This document shows, one piece after another, positions 46,701 to 61,700 of a stretch of 64,000 bases of DNA. Within the stretch, counting starts at the first letter, position 1; every line of letters begins with the position of its first letter. The notes beneath the pieces are model-generated. The model ran no database searches. It was given only the letters and a program-made list of their open reading frames with translations, and was not told where the DNA came from. The stretch covers positions 336,704 to 400,703 of the forward strand of contig NZ_WVEM01000002.1 in NCBI RefSeq assembly GCF_009847015.1. Reading direction: 5' to 3'. The stretch is from Sunxiuqinia indica (GTDB taxonomy: Bacteria > Bacteroidota > Bacteroidia > Bacteroidales > Prolixibacteraceae). The translations under genes and the position numbers were made by a program.

Positions 46701-49700
46701 TACTGTAACCAAAACCTCCACCGGCAATAAATTCAGCCAATGTGGTGAATGGTGCACCTAGTTCCGAACGACATTCGATGTACTTATCGGGTGAGTCAAG
46801 GAGATAAGCCGGAACGATTTTGTTGATGATGATCACTTGCGCATCAGTAGAAGTGTTTCCACAAGCATCGCTGATTTCGTAAGTCCGAATAATCGTGTCA
46901 GCGTCGGCTGAAGTATTTGTTATTTCACCGATTAAATTCAACGAAGCCGTATCGATCTCACAATTGTCAAAGGCAGTTCCTCCTTGGGCGGTGAATTCAG
47001 CATAGTTCTCCGCAGCATCAGGATATGGTGTGCCAATGTTTATCAGCATGTTTCCCGGCGCATTGATTGTTGGTGGTTCTTCATCAACGGCAGTTATGAA
47101 ACGCTTAAGTTCAGCAGTATTACCACAATTATCAGTAATCGCGTATGTACGATAAACTACGATTGGACAACTGAAAGATGTGGTATCATCAGAAACGTGT
47201 GTGAAACTGTTATAATTCAGTCCACAGTTATCAGTTGCCTGCCAGCCATCAGCAGCAAATTCATTGTAGTTACGATAAGCAGCCGGAATACCGCAAGTAA
47301 CCGTTTGATTTTGAGGTGCACGTACGAATACCGGTTTCTCAGTATCCCGAATAGTGATTGTCTGGGTAAACTCAGCTATATTTCCGCACATATCTTCAAC
47401 CGAGTAACGTCTTACAATTTGTTGGTTACATGGCCCACCAATTGGAGATGATTGCTGTACCAATTTGAAACTTGATTCATTAATTCTACAATTCTCATTC
47501 AATGATATTCCCGTCGGAAGATCCTTAATGCTGTAATAAACCGATGGGACAGAACACTGTGCGGTGATATCTGCAGAACCAATAAAAATAGGGGCTGTTA
47601 CGTCTTTAATAGTGAAGATATAGTCTTTGACATAGATATTTCCGCAAGAGTCAGTCACCTGATAAGTTCTGGTAATTATTTCAGGACAAACTCCACCATC
47701 TGATACATCTTCGTTAATGACAATGAATGTCGTTGGATCAATTCCACAAGTAGGAGTGAAGCTTCCACCAATATCTCCAAATAATTCACTGTAGTCGTTG
47801 AAAAGAACGGGGAGTTCGTCTACACATTCTGCAGAAATAGTAGTTGGAGGAATCGTGATTGTAACTCCCGTGTCAGAAATAATAATTCGCTGAGTGCATT
47901 GATCAATATTACCGCAGACATCAGCAATTTCATAAGTGCGTGTTATGATTTCTGACGATCCCGCTATTTGCGTTGATTGACCAGCAAACGCAAAAGAGCT
48001 TTCATTAATTGTACAATTGTCACTTGCTGATCCTCCAGCTGTTGTAAATTCAGTATAGCTTGTGTAGGCAGCCGGAACCGGATCTGTTGTTAGTATTGAA
48101 ATATTTGGAGGACAATTAATTGCTGGCGGTTCTTCATCTCGAAGTTGAATAATTTGCTCACAGCTGACAGTGTTTCCGCAAATATCACTCACCTCATAGG
48201 TTCTTGTTATGGTTTCAGGGCAGCTGCCGCCATCATTTATATCAAATGTGTTAAATGTCGATGGACTAATAGCACAAGGCATATTGATGATCTGGCCTCC
48301 TGAATTCTGAAATTCGATGTAGCTTGTGTAGGCAGAAGGTATATTGCCCGGACAGTCAGTTTGGATCGTAGATGGGCAAATCATTTCTGCAAGCTGGGTA
48401 TACGAAACCGCTATTTCTTGCGTACAAGTTGCAACATTTCCACAATAGTCAGTAATACCGTAGGTGCGGCTGATATAAGTAGTATCACCACTAACTATTT
48501 GGTCGCTGGTAATCAGTGTAAATGAAGCTTCATCTAAAATACAGTTGTCGCTTGCCGAACCGCCATTGTTGACAAACTCTGCGTAGCTACCAAATTCAGC
48601 AGGAGTTCCCAGGCTAATATTTACGGTGATATCCGGAGGACAAGACATGTCCGGTGCAATGGTATCGTTCACCACAATTGTTTGGGTGAAGCGAACAGCG
48701 TTGTCACAGAAATCGAGGATTTCGTAGGTGCGTTTAATGGTTGTCGGACAACTGTTGGTCACTATGTTTTGGTTGAACAATCGGAAGCTATTTGGATCAA
48801 TACCACAATTGTCAGAAGCAGATCCTCCAGCGGCAACAAACTCGGTGTAATCCTGATAGGCATCCGGTGTTGTGCAATCTGTAAGGATATCCGCTGGAAC
48901 TGAGTCGAAGTTTGGAGCAATGGTGTCATCAACAATAATCAGTTGCTGACAGCTGCGAACACTTCCACAATTATCAATAAATTGATACTCGCGTGTAATT
49001 GTTTCAGGACAAGTTAATTCATTCGATGTATCTCCCATAAATTGGAAGATCACATTGTTGATATCACAAGTTCCTGTAACTGATCCACCTCCGGCAACAT
49101 ATTCTGCAATACTTGCATATGGGGCAGGAATTGCGTCTGAACAGTCAACCGTAATGTTTGGAGGACATGTAATTGCCAGGTCAGAGCTGAAACGAACAGT
49201 TACGGTATGCTCACACTGACTGATATTTCCACAGGCATCAGCAATTTCATATAAACGGGTAATCACTTCAGGATTGCTATTTCCATCAGAAGTTTCAGAC
49301 ACCAGTCTGAATGATAAAGTATCCAATATACAATTGTCAGAAGCCATTCCTCCGGCAATCAAAAATTCATCCAATGTTGTGCTTGCTGCAGGTAATTCAA
49401 CCTGGAAGTCATAAGTTACGTTTCCAGGACAATTGATAACAGGAGCTATGCTGTCATTCACATAAATTTGCTGAGTGACTGCTGAAGTATTTCCGCATTC
49501 ATCTTCCAGCTGGTAAGTGCGTGTTACCATTCCATTACAAATTGATGCAGGATCATCACTGATGAAGCTTACCGTTACCGGACCACCGCACGATGCTAAT
49601 TCACCCGTTACGTTACTAATATTCGGTGCAGGAATATCGTCATAACATGCATACGGTCCAAGATCAGGCAGTGCGCCGGCAGTAGGTGGTGTGGTATTTT

Positions 49701-52700
49701 CAATCTGAATTTCCTGGGTAACTTCAGAAGTATTTCCACATTCGTCAATCAAACGATAGGTTCTGGTCACTGTTCCTGAACAACCAGGATCAGCGCTGTC
49801 TCCCACGTGTGAAACAGTAACATTGAAACCACAAGCCGCCGTGATGCCGGTAACATCACTGGTATTGGCTGGCGGTATTTCCGAATAACAATTAAATGGT
49901 CCTAAAATTGGCATCGGGTCAGCAGTTGGCGGCTCGTCGTTTTCAATGTTAATAAGTTGATCAAGCAACAGATAATTTCCACAATCATCTTCAATGCGAT
50001 AAGTTCGTGTAACAACACCAGTACATCCGTCGAAGTCAGTATCTCCAACATAGGTTACAGTAACCGGAAGATCACAATAGCCACGTTCGTTGATCACATC
50101 GGCGGTGTCAGCTGGAGGAATATCAGCTTCGCAGTTGAATGGTCCGAGAACAGGCATTGGATCAGCTGTTGGAGCAATGGTATTGGCAATATTTATTGTC
50201 TGGGTAATTAGAGCAAAGTTTCCACAATCATCTTCAATCCGGTAGGTACGAACCACGGTTCCAAAACATCCCGGATCTTCAGAATCAGATTCGAAAGTCA
50301 CCGTTACTGTTGGCGCACAGTTATCACTTTCGCCGGTCACATCCTCAATGTTTGGAACAGGAGCATCAGCATAACAATTGTATGGGCCAATGGCCGGCAG
50401 CGGATCAGCTGTTGGTGGTGTTTCATCATTAACGGTAATTTGCTGCGTAATTTCTGCTGAATTTCCACATTCATCGGTAATTGAATAAGTCCGCGTTACA
50501 GTTCCCGAGCATCCTGATTCACTGGAATCTCCAACGAAATTCACATAAACCGTATCACTACAATTATCCGCAATACCGGTTATCAATGAAATGTCAGGAG
50601 CCGGAACATCAGCGAAACAAGAGTAAGGACCTATCGCCGCAAGTGAGTTTGCTGTTGGTGCTACCGTGTCAATTACGTGGATCAGCTGAGTAAATGTCGC
50701 TGTGTTTCCACAATCATCGGTTGCCGTCCAAGTGCGTTCAAGCGTATAATTGTAGGCACAAAGCACATCCGATGAGTTTTCTCCGGTAAATACGATATTT
50801 ACATTTGAGCAGTTGTCTGTGGCAACAACATCTGTTCCAATGGTCGCAACCGGTGGAATCTCATCACAGTTCACGGTTAAGTCGAATGGGAAGATTGCAA
50901 ATACCGGATCTTCTGTATCAGGCAACACGTTGAATGTTTGTGTTACTTCGGAAGCATTGCCGCAGTCGTCGGTTGCCGTCCAACGATAGGTAATGGCATA
51001 ACCGTTACAGACATCAACCGTGTACGGATCGACACTTGGCACGGCAATAATGATTTCTCCGCCATCAATTGCTGTTAAGGTTTCCTGGGCTGGCAATGGG
51101 TCGTTACAGTTGATATCGGCAATTGGTGTTGGCTGATCCAGGAATACCGGCGGATCAACATCCGGCAGTACATTAAAGGTACGGGCAACTTCGGCAACGT
51201 TTCCACATTCATCAAAAATTGTCCAACGATAAGTTATCGGATAACCATTACAAATATCTTCAGTGTAAGGATCAACGGTTGCATAAACCAAGTAGGTACT
51301 GTCGCCATCGATGGCTGTTAATATTTCAGGTGCTGGCCAAGGATCATCACTGTTGATATCCGGAATTGGATCAGGCAGTTTCACAAACACCGGAGGATCA
51401 TTATCCGGTAATACATTGAATGTTTGTGTTACAGAAACCGTATTTCCACATAAGTCAGTCGCCGTCCAGCGATAAGTTACACTGTAGCCATTACAGATAT
51501 CTTCAACATACGGATCAATTGATGGCGTTACCTGAGCATCACCACAATCATCACTGGCAGTCAATGTTTCTGGAGTTGGAAGCGGTTCATCATAGTTGAT
51601 ATCAGCAATTGGTTGAGGTTGTTGATCAAATGTAGGGCTTTCAGTATCCGGTGAAACATCAAATGATTGCGTAACTGATGTTGAATTACCACAATCGTCT
51701 GTCGTTGTCCAGCGATAAGTAATGGTGTATCCGTTGCAACGATCCTCCGTGTATGGATCAATGCTTGCAACAACATCTACTTCACTACAATTATCCGATG
51801 CTGTTAGGGTTTCCTGAACAGGTAATGATTCATAGCAAGCAATGTCCCCAATTGGGGTCGGAGCAGCGTCAAAAACAGGAGCTTCCGTATCTGGCAGTAC
51901 ATTAAGTGTTTGGGTAACTGAAGTTGAGTTACCACAATCATCGGTTGCTGTCCAGCGATAAGTGATTGTGTATCCGTTGCAAGGATCTGGAATATAAGGA
52001 TCGACAGAAGGAACGACTGTAACAGTACCACATTCGTCTATCGCATTCAATGTATCCTGAATCGGTAGTGGATCCGAACAATTCAAGTCTACTTGTGGTG
52101 ATGGACTATCTGTAAATACAGGAGACCTTGTATCTTTCACAACAATTGACTGGGTTCCCGAAATGGAGTTACCACAATGGTCCGTTACAGTGTATGTGCG
52201 GGTAATTGTTTCAGTACAGTTATTACCATCTGTCACATCGATGTAAGTTATTTTATCCAGGTTGCACTGGTCAGAAGCCAGTCCTCCTTCAGCAATTAGC
52301 TGTGCAATTGTAATGGTTACTTCAGTTGTGCTGAATGCCAGGTTGGTGTGCCCTGTAACCGTTGGATCATCAATTTCTGATGGATCACAAGCTTCCAGTG
52401 TGACAGATGGCGGTGCTGTCAACGTTGGGTTTGTGGTGTCTCCAATTCTGATTTGCTGAGTTTCTGTGCTTACGTTTCCACAATCATCGGTTGCTGTAAA
52501 GGTACGGGTAATGGTTTCAGGACATGAAGCTCCATCCGTTACATCAATGTAGGTGATTGAATTCAACGAACAGTTATCAGAAACGGTACCTCCTTCATTT
52601 TGAAGCTGTGCGATACTGATTGTCGTTTCTGTTGTGCTGAACGGTAATGAAGACGAACCGGCAACGGAGGCGTCGTCAATATCCGAAGGATCACATGCTT

Positions 52701-55700
52701 CAAGAACAATATCTGATGGTGAAGTGAGCGCCGGTGCTATGGTATCGTTAATGGTTATTGTTTGCGTTATTAGTATAAAGTTACCACAGTCGTCAGTCAC
52801 CTGATAAGTGCGTGTAATAATTTCAGGACAATGGCCATTATCTGAAACATCACTTACAAAAGTCACAACAGGATTTGAAGTGCAATTGTCAGTTGCATCT
52901 GTTACAACTGAAGGATCAAACACCGGGACATCGCTGCTACATTGAACAGCGATGGCTACCGGGTTTGAAGCAGTTGGAGCGATGGTGTCGATCACAGTAA
53001 TGATTTGTCCATGGTCCGTGGAATTACCGCAATCGTCTGTTAACGTCCAGGTGCGTGTTATAATTAATTCGCCTTCGCAAGTTCCTGTGGTTTCGTTGTC
53101 GGTAAAGGTAGCTTGCAAGTTGGCGGCACAATTATCATTTTCATCGGTCACATCGCCTGTAAAGGCAACTGACGCATCGTAATTACAGTTGTTGGTTTTG
53201 TATATGGTAACATTGGCCGGAGCTGTGAATGTTGGTGCAACGGTATCGTTTATTGTAATGGTTTGAGTAACGGTTATTGAATTACCGCAGTCATCGGTAA
53301 CCTGATAAGTGCGTGTGATCGTTTCAGGACAAGTATTGTTATCACTGACATCACTCACGAAGGTCACCGTTGGATTTGCAGTACAGTTATCAGCTTCATC
53401 AATAACAACAGAAGCATCAGGAGCTGGCACATCAGCTGCACATAAGAATGAAATTGATGTCGGATTTGAAGCCGTTGGGGCAATGGTGTCATTTACAGTG
53501 ATGGTATGAATACACTCCATCGAATTGCTACACGAGTCAACAACTTCATAAGTGCGGGAAATGATTTCAGGACAACTACCGGTTCTGGTTTCACCCAAAT
53601 AGTTGAAGAATTCAATTCCTGCATTGTCGGTTGCAACTCCTCCTGCCGCAATAAATTCAGCCAAGGTATTTGAGGCCGCAGGAACATCACCTTCACAAAG
53701 AACGGTTAAGTCTGCCGGGCATGAGATGAAAGGAGCAATGGTATCACCCTGGTAAATCACGTGAGTACATTCTGAAGCATTGCCGCACAGGTCAGTTACC
53801 CGGTAGATGCGTTCGATCAATCGTGGGCATTTTCCGGTTATTTTCTGACTTACAAATTCAAATGAGCCAATTCCGCAGTTGTCATCCAACGTTCCGCCTG
53901 CCGTTGTGAACTCGGCAACCGTGTTCAGCCTGTTTGGAACATCAACCATACGCTGAACGGTAATTTGCGGAGGACAAATTATAGTTGGTTGTGTTTGGTC
54001 ATCAATGGTAATCAACTGCTGACAAGTGTTGCTGTTTCCACATTCGTCTGTTACACGATAAGTTCTGGTGATGATCTCCGGGCAGCTTGCTCCGTTCGAG
54101 TTATCACTGACAAATTCAATGGTCAAACCGTTGCTGCAATCGTCAGTGGCAGTCACCAGACTAATGTCTGGAGAAGGCACATCAGCAATACATTCAACGG
54201 TAATTGCAGCAGGGCAGGTAATTGTCGGTATTGTTGTGTCAACTACTCTAAATGTTGCAACCGCTGACACTGACGGGCCACACTCGCTTGACGAAGTGAA
54301 TCGGGCTTCAATAGAATAGGTTTGTCCGCACGATTGTGTGCGTGTTGTATCAATTGTCCAGTCAATGCTGCTGCAATCATCAATTATCGATGCACCTCCA
54401 AAGTTATCGAGCCAGTTTTGTAAATCAGTTGTATTTCCGGCGCCGTCACACTCAACAGTCAGGTCTTGTGGGCTAACATCGATCACTGGAGGTGTGGTAT
54501 CTTCCACGGTGAATGTAGCAACCGCAGAAACTGTCCATCCACATTCATCTTCGGCAATGAAGGTAGCATCTATCCGGAAGGTTTCGCCACAAAGCGGAGT
54601 TCTAACTGTATCGATTGACCAGGTAACATTGCTACAATCGTCTGACGCTCCGGCCCCTCCAAAATTAGTCAACCAGTTTTGTAGTTCTGTTGTATTGCCA
54701 TTTCCATCGCACTCAACGGTCAAATTAGTCGGATTTACGTTGATTGATGGTGGAGTATTGTCAACAACAGTAAAGGTTGCAGTAGCAACAGTTGACAGCC
54801 CACACTCATCAGAAGCTGTAAATAGAGCGTCGACAGAATATGTTCGACCGCAAAGTTCGGTTCTTGTTGTATCGAATGACCAAGTAACTTCGCTACAATC
54901 GTCCGATTCAACCACGCCGCCAATATTGTTGAGCCAATCTTGTAGATCAGCGGTATTTCCAGCACCGTCGCATTCAACCGTTCTGTCGGAAGGAGCTACA
55001 GTGATCACCGGAGGAGTTGTATCTTCTACATTGAAAGTTGCTACTGCCGAAACAGTCAGTCCGCACTCATCTTCTGCAGTGAATGTAGCATCCAGGCGGT
55101 AGGTTTGACCACACAGCTCAGTTCTGGTTGTATCAATCGACCAGGTGATGTTACTGCAGTCGTCCGAAACGGTCGCTCCGCCAAAGTTATCAAGCCATGC
55201 CTGTAATTGGGCTTTATTACCGGCGCCATCACATTCAACAGTCATGTTTTGAGAATCAACATTGATTTCCGGGGGAGTTGTATCTTCAACGGTAAAGGTT
55301 GCTGTTGCGGAGACAGTCCATCCACACTCATCTTCAGCGGTGAATGTTGCAACAACTTGGTACGTTCGTCCGCAGAAATCAGTTCTTGTTGTATCTAATG
55401 TCCATGAGACAGTACTGCAGTCATCTGTAACAGTGGCTCCACCAAAGTTATCCAGCCAGTTTTGCAGATCGGTGGTGTTTCCTGCGCCGTCACATTCAAC
55501 GGTTAAGTTTGAAGGATCAACACTGAATATTGGTGGGGTAGTATCTTCTACCTTGAAAGTTGCCACAGCTGACACATTCCATCCACAGCCATCTTCTGCC
55601 GTAAATGTTGCTTCAACTTGGTAAGTACCACCACAGAAGTTTGTTCTTGTTGTATCAATTGACCAATTCACCCCGCTGCAGTTGTCTGACGCGGCAGCTC

Positions 55701-58700
55701 CGCCGAAGTTATCCAGCCAGTTTTGCAGGTCAGTTGTATTTCCGGCACCATCGCATTCAACAGTCAAATCAGATGGGTTCACATCAATAGTCGGTGGAAT
55801 TGTATCCAGCACATCAATTGTTTGTTGATAGGTAATAGCGTGTCCACAAACGACAGTGGTATCCCAAGTGATGGTGATTGTACCGCCACATTCATCGTAT
55901 TGTTCATCAATCTGAGGTTGTACCGTTCCTAGAATTTCACAAGCACCTGTTTCACCATTCGAATAAGTTAACGGTTGAATAGAAGCCTTGAAGTTATCAA
56001 CCTGACTGCAATCCAGCGTTTGATCAACTGGCGTAATTGTAAATACGGGAGCAGGAGGAGGATTCACGGTAATGGTTTGCGTATACGTCAATGCATGTCC
56101 ACAAACCACCGTTGTATCCCAGGTGATCGTGATTGTTCCACCACATTCATCCCATTGCTCATCGATCTGTGGTTGAACAGTTCCCGATATTTCGCAGTCA
56201 CCGGTTTCATTGTTGGTATACGTCAATGGCACAAGGGTTGCTGCAAAGTTGGCCGCTTCGTTACAATCAATGGATTGATCAGTTGGTGTCACGGTATATG
56301 TTGGTGCCGGCGGTGGATTGATTGTTATCGTTTGGGTGTATGATAATGCATGTCCACAAACAACGGTAGTATCCCAAGTTATGGTAATTGTTCCTCCACA
56401 TTCATCCCATTGTTCGTTAATTTGTGGTTGTACCGTACCCGAAACTTCACAAGCGCCCGTTTCATTATTGGTATAGCTTAATGGTGCTGTTGCAGCCACA
56501 AAGCTGGCAGCTTCATTGCACTCGAGTGTTTGATCAGCCGGTGTAATCGTAAAGATTGGAGCCGGAGATGGATTAACGGTGATGGTTTGGGTATGTGTTG
56601 CTGTGTTTCCACAATCATCTTCAGCTACCCAACGGTAAACCACAATATAGCCATTACAGTTATCAGCTGTGTACGGATCGACGGAAGGTGAAACAATCGC
56701 ACTTCCACAATTATCAATCGCAGTGAGAGTTTCCTGAATCGGCAGATCACTGCATGCTACGGTCGTGTCCTGAGGCAATGACACGTTAAATACGGGTGGC
56801 GTTGTGTCTGTAAGTTCAATGACTTGATCACAGAATGAAATATTGTCACAGGAATCGATGACTGTAAACGTTCGAATCACCGTAATTGGGCACGTTCCAT
56901 TAGACACATCAATGTAGTTAATTTCTTTGATGCCGCAGTTGTCATCCGCATCACCACCAATAGCCTGTAGGGTTGTTAAGTCAATCACAACATTTGTTTC
57001 TGAATAAGCCAATGAAGTAGAATCAGCTAGAACTGAAACAGAGCATGCTTCAAAACTTTCATTTGAAGGACAAACAATGGTTGGATTGGTAATGTCCTGA
57101 ATGGTAATGATCTGGTCGCAAGTAGAACTGTTACCACAATTATCGGTCGCTGTCCAGGTGCGTGTGATTGTTTCAGGACACTTATTATTATCAGAAACAT
57201 CAGCATAAGTAATGGTAATTGGCATACAATCGTCAGTAGCCGTGGCCACGCCTGTATTGGTAGTGTCCGATAGTTCGAAACATTCAACAGTGATGTCAGC
57301 CGGGCAGGTGATAACCGGCGGAGTATTATCATCAACCGTAATGATCTGGATGCAAGAAGTCTCATTTGAGCAAGCATCGGTTGCTACCCATGTTCTGGTG
57401 ATCGTGTACTCTGCCGGGTGTGCTCCTGGAGTTGTCACATCAGTATAAGTAACATTCGGGTTTGGATCACAATTGTCGGTTGCTGTCGCGGTGCCGGTTG
57501 TTGCCGGATCAATTGAATCGGTAATATCAATTGTTGTATCCGGAGGACAAATAATATCCGGTTTAACGGTATCGTTGATGTTGATCAGTTGGTCGCATGT
57601 TGCCGTATTTCCACAGAAATCGGTAACAGTGAACGTGCGAGTAACGGTGATTGGACAATTGCCGGCTGAAACATCCTGGTACTGAATTTCTTTAATTCCA
57701 CAATTATCATCGGCATCGCCACCGGCATTTTGAAGATCTGTTATGCTGATGATTGTGAGTGTATTCGTGAATGCCAAACCGGTCAATGCATTAATTTCAT
57801 CTGTCGAGCATGTTTCAAAATTCACCGCCGGAGGACAGGTAATTGTTGGATCAATAATGTCTGTAATTGTAATCAACTGGGTGCAAAGGGTTGAATTTCC
57901 ACAGGCATCAGTCGCGCTATAAGTTCGGGTGATTGTTTCAGGACAGCTGTTATTATCAGAAACATCACTGACAAATTCAATCAACAGATTATTATCGCAA
58001 TTGTCGGTTGCCGTTGGTGCCGAAACATCAGTTGCTGGCACGTCATCAATACATTCAACAGTAATTGGCGCAGGACAACTGAATGCAGGAGGAGTGGTAT
58101 CAATTACAGTTATAATTTGAGTTTGAGATAATGAATAGCCACAGTTGGTAACAGTATCCCAGGTAATGGTTATTGTTCCTCCACATGCATCATATTGCTC
58201 GTCGATTTGTGGCTGAACGGTACCTGAAATTTCACAAGTTCCGGTTTCGCCATTCGTATAAGTTAATGGAAGAACAGCAGCAATAAATGTACTTGTTTCC
58301 TCGCATTCAATCGTTTGTGGTAATGGAGTTGATGTAAATGTTGGTACAGGAGCCGCTAACACATTAACAGTTGCCGTTTGTGACAGGGTGTTTCCACAAG
58401 CATCAATAGCCGTGTATTCGATTGTGATTGTACCGCCGTTACATTCATCCCAGTTTTCAGTTACTGTTGGCGTAATCGTGCCACTAATTTCGCAGTCTCC
58501 GGTTTGGCCGTTGGTATAGATGGTGTCTGGCGGCGTAGCAAAATTGCTTGCTTCGTCACAGGTGATTTCTGTTGGGAACGAAGGAATAGTCAGTGAAGAC
58601 GGCGTTGCCGGCAATACGTTGATGATGGCTGTTTGACTCAGGTTATTACCGCAGGCGTCAGTCGCTGTGTAAGTTATTGTAATCGTACCACCATTACATT

Positions 58701-61700
58701 CATCCCAGCTTTCAGTGACTGTTGGTGTAATTGTTCCGCTGATTTCACAATCACCTGTTTGTCCGTTGGTATAGATTGTGTCTTGCGGCGCCACAAAATT
58801 ATTAGCCTCATCACAAGTAATTTCTGCGGGGAATGTTGGTATCGTCAATGACGAAGGCGTTGCTGGCAATACATTGATTGTAGCTGTCTGACTGAGTGCT
58901 GTGCCACATTCTGTTGTTGCAGAATAGGTAATGGTGATCGTTCCTCCCGTACATGGATCAAAATCCTTATTAATAACAGGTGTTGCTATTCCACCGATTT
59001 CACAATCACCGGTCAAATTATTTGAATAGGTCGTATCAGCAGGAACAGTATAGGCATCTGCTTCATCACAGCTTATTTCTGATGGGAATGCAGGAATCAC
59101 TAGCGTAGGCTCAGGAGCTGGCAATACATTGATAATTGCTGATTGGCTCAGGATTGTTCCACAAGCATCGGTTGCTGAATAGGTAATTGTAATTGTACCG
59201 CCAGAACAAGCATCGTAACTTCTGGATATAACTGGAACAGCCGAACCGCTAATTTCGCAAATACCAGTCAGTTCGTTTGAGTAGCTTGTATCTATTGGAG
59301 TTGTGAATGCGTCTGCTTCAGCACAGGTCATTTCTGTCGGGAACGATGGGATCACCAACGTTGGTTCCGGAGCCCGAAGCACGTTGATGGTTGCTGACTG
59401 ACTGAGGCTTGTTTCGCATGCTGTTGTAGCGGTGTAGGTTATCGTAATTGTTCCGCCAGTACAAGCATCATAATCTCTGGAAATCGTCGGACTAGCTATT
59501 CCACTAATTTGGCAGTCACCAGTCAGTTCGTTTGAGTAGCTTGTATCTGTCGGAGTTGTGAATGCATCTGCCTCTTCACAAGTCAATTCTGTCGGGAACG
59601 ATGGAATCACCAGCGTTGGTTCCGGAGCTGGCAGCACGATAATCGTGGCCGTTTTGCTAAGGCTTGTTCCGCAAGCAGTTGTTGCTGAATAAGTGATGGT
59701 GATCGTTCCTCCGTCACAAGCATCGTAATTTTTATTTATCGTAGGCGTCGAAGTTCCACTAATTTCACAAACTCCATTCAACCCATTAGAGAATAACGTA
59801 TCTGCAGGAGTGACAAAGTCGTTGGCTTCTTCACAAGTCAACTCTGTTGGGAACGACGGAATGATCAATGTAGGCTCAGGAGCTCGCAATACGTTGATTG
59901 TGGCTGTTTTGCTGAGACTTGTTCCACAGGCAGTCGTGGCCGAGTAGGTGATGGTGATGGTTCCTCCCGAACATGCATTATAGTTTTTGTCAACTACAGG
60001 AACAGAGATTCCGCTAATTTCGCAGGCGCCGGTCAAATCGTTGGAGAATGCCGTATCTGGCGGTGTTGTAAAGGCATCAGCTTCTTCACAAGTCATCTCT
60101 GTTGGGAATGATGGAATGACTAATGTTGGCTCTGGAGCTGCCAATACGTTGATTGTGGCTGTTTTGCTGAGACTTGTTCCACAAGCAGTCGTAGCCGAGT
60201 AAGTGATGGTGATGGTACCTCCGGAACATGCGTCGTAGTTTTTGTCAACGACAGGTACAGACGTTCCACTGATTTCACAAACGCCGGTTAATCCATTAGA
60301 GAATGCGGTATCTACAGGTGTGGCAAATGCATCAGCTTCTTCACAAGTCAATTCAGTTGGGAACGTCGGTATTTCAAGCACTGGGGCTGGGGCTGGTAAT
60401 ATGTCAATGATTGCCGACTGGCTTAAGTTTGCACCACAGGCATCAGTTGCGGTGTATGTAATTGTCATCGTACCACCACTACATGCATCATATTCTCTGG
60501 TAACGGTAGGCGTAGCCGTTCCGCTAATTTCACAACCTCCGGTCAGATCGTTCGAATAGATCGTATCGGCAGGCGTCGTAAATGCATCCGCTTCCTCACA
60601 GGTCATTTCGCTTTGGAAAGTCGGTATTGTTAAACTTGACGGTGACGCCGGTAATACATTAATAATGGCTGTTTGTGTCAATGTTTGTCCGCAAGAGTCA
60701 ACAGTTGTGTATTCAATTGAAATAGAACCACCATTACATTCATCCCAATTTTCGGTTACTATCGGGGTGATCGTACCACTAATTTCACAATCTCCTGTTT
60801 GACCGTTTGAATAAGTCGTATCTGTTGGAGCTACAAATGAGTTCGCTTCATCACAAGTGATTTCAGCTGGGAATGTTGGTATTGTCAATGTAGCTGGCGT
60901 TGCCGGCAATACATTAATAATTGCTGATTCGCTCAGGCTGTTACCACAAGCATCAGTAGCCGTGTAAGTAATGGTAATTGTACCACCGCTGCAAGGATCA
61001 AAGCTCTTGGTAACTGTTGGCGTGGCTGTTCCGCTAATTTCGCATTCATTGGTCAACCCGTTGGAGAATGTTGTATCTGCCGGTGTTACGAATGCATCTG
61101 CTTCTTCACAGATTATTTCTGTTGGGAATGATGGAATAACCAGTGTTGCCGGAGTGGCTGGTAACACGTTGATCGTCTGACTATGTTGTGACGTATTACC
61201 ACAATCATCTTCAGCTTCCCATCTGTAAGTGATTGAGTAACCATTACAGATGTCGACTGTAAATGGATCAACGGTTGGAGTTACTATCGGCGTAGAACAA
61301 TTATCCGTCGCCGTTAGTATCGCCTGTTCAGGGATGGCACCACATTCAACAGTTGTATCACCAGGAAGTGGTCCACTCAATACAGGTGCAATCGTATCAT
61401 TGATAATGATTCGCTGCGTGCATTCATCCGTATACTTACAAGAATCTTCAATTTGGTAGGTTCGTTCAATAATGGTTGGGCAAGAACCTGATTGGGTTTC
61501 ATCCAATAGTCTGAATGATTCAACGCCAGCATTATCTGTAATTACTCCACCATCATCTGTAAATTCAGTTCTGTCAGCATATGCTGCTGGAACATCTGCC
61601 AGGCATTGCACTTCAATGTCTGGAGGACAACTGATTGAAGGAGCAATTGTATCTCCTTGCAAGATTCTTTGAGTACACTCAGTGAAGTTTCCACAATCGT

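Noticed and set aside
54338..55102. Long plus-strand open frame inside the giant adhesin, with others at 60242-60559 and 62750-63205
   Set aside because: They are mirror images of the repeat-coding minus strand, repeat with the same 255-264 base period, and have low-complexity Ser/Val-rich composition without start signals.
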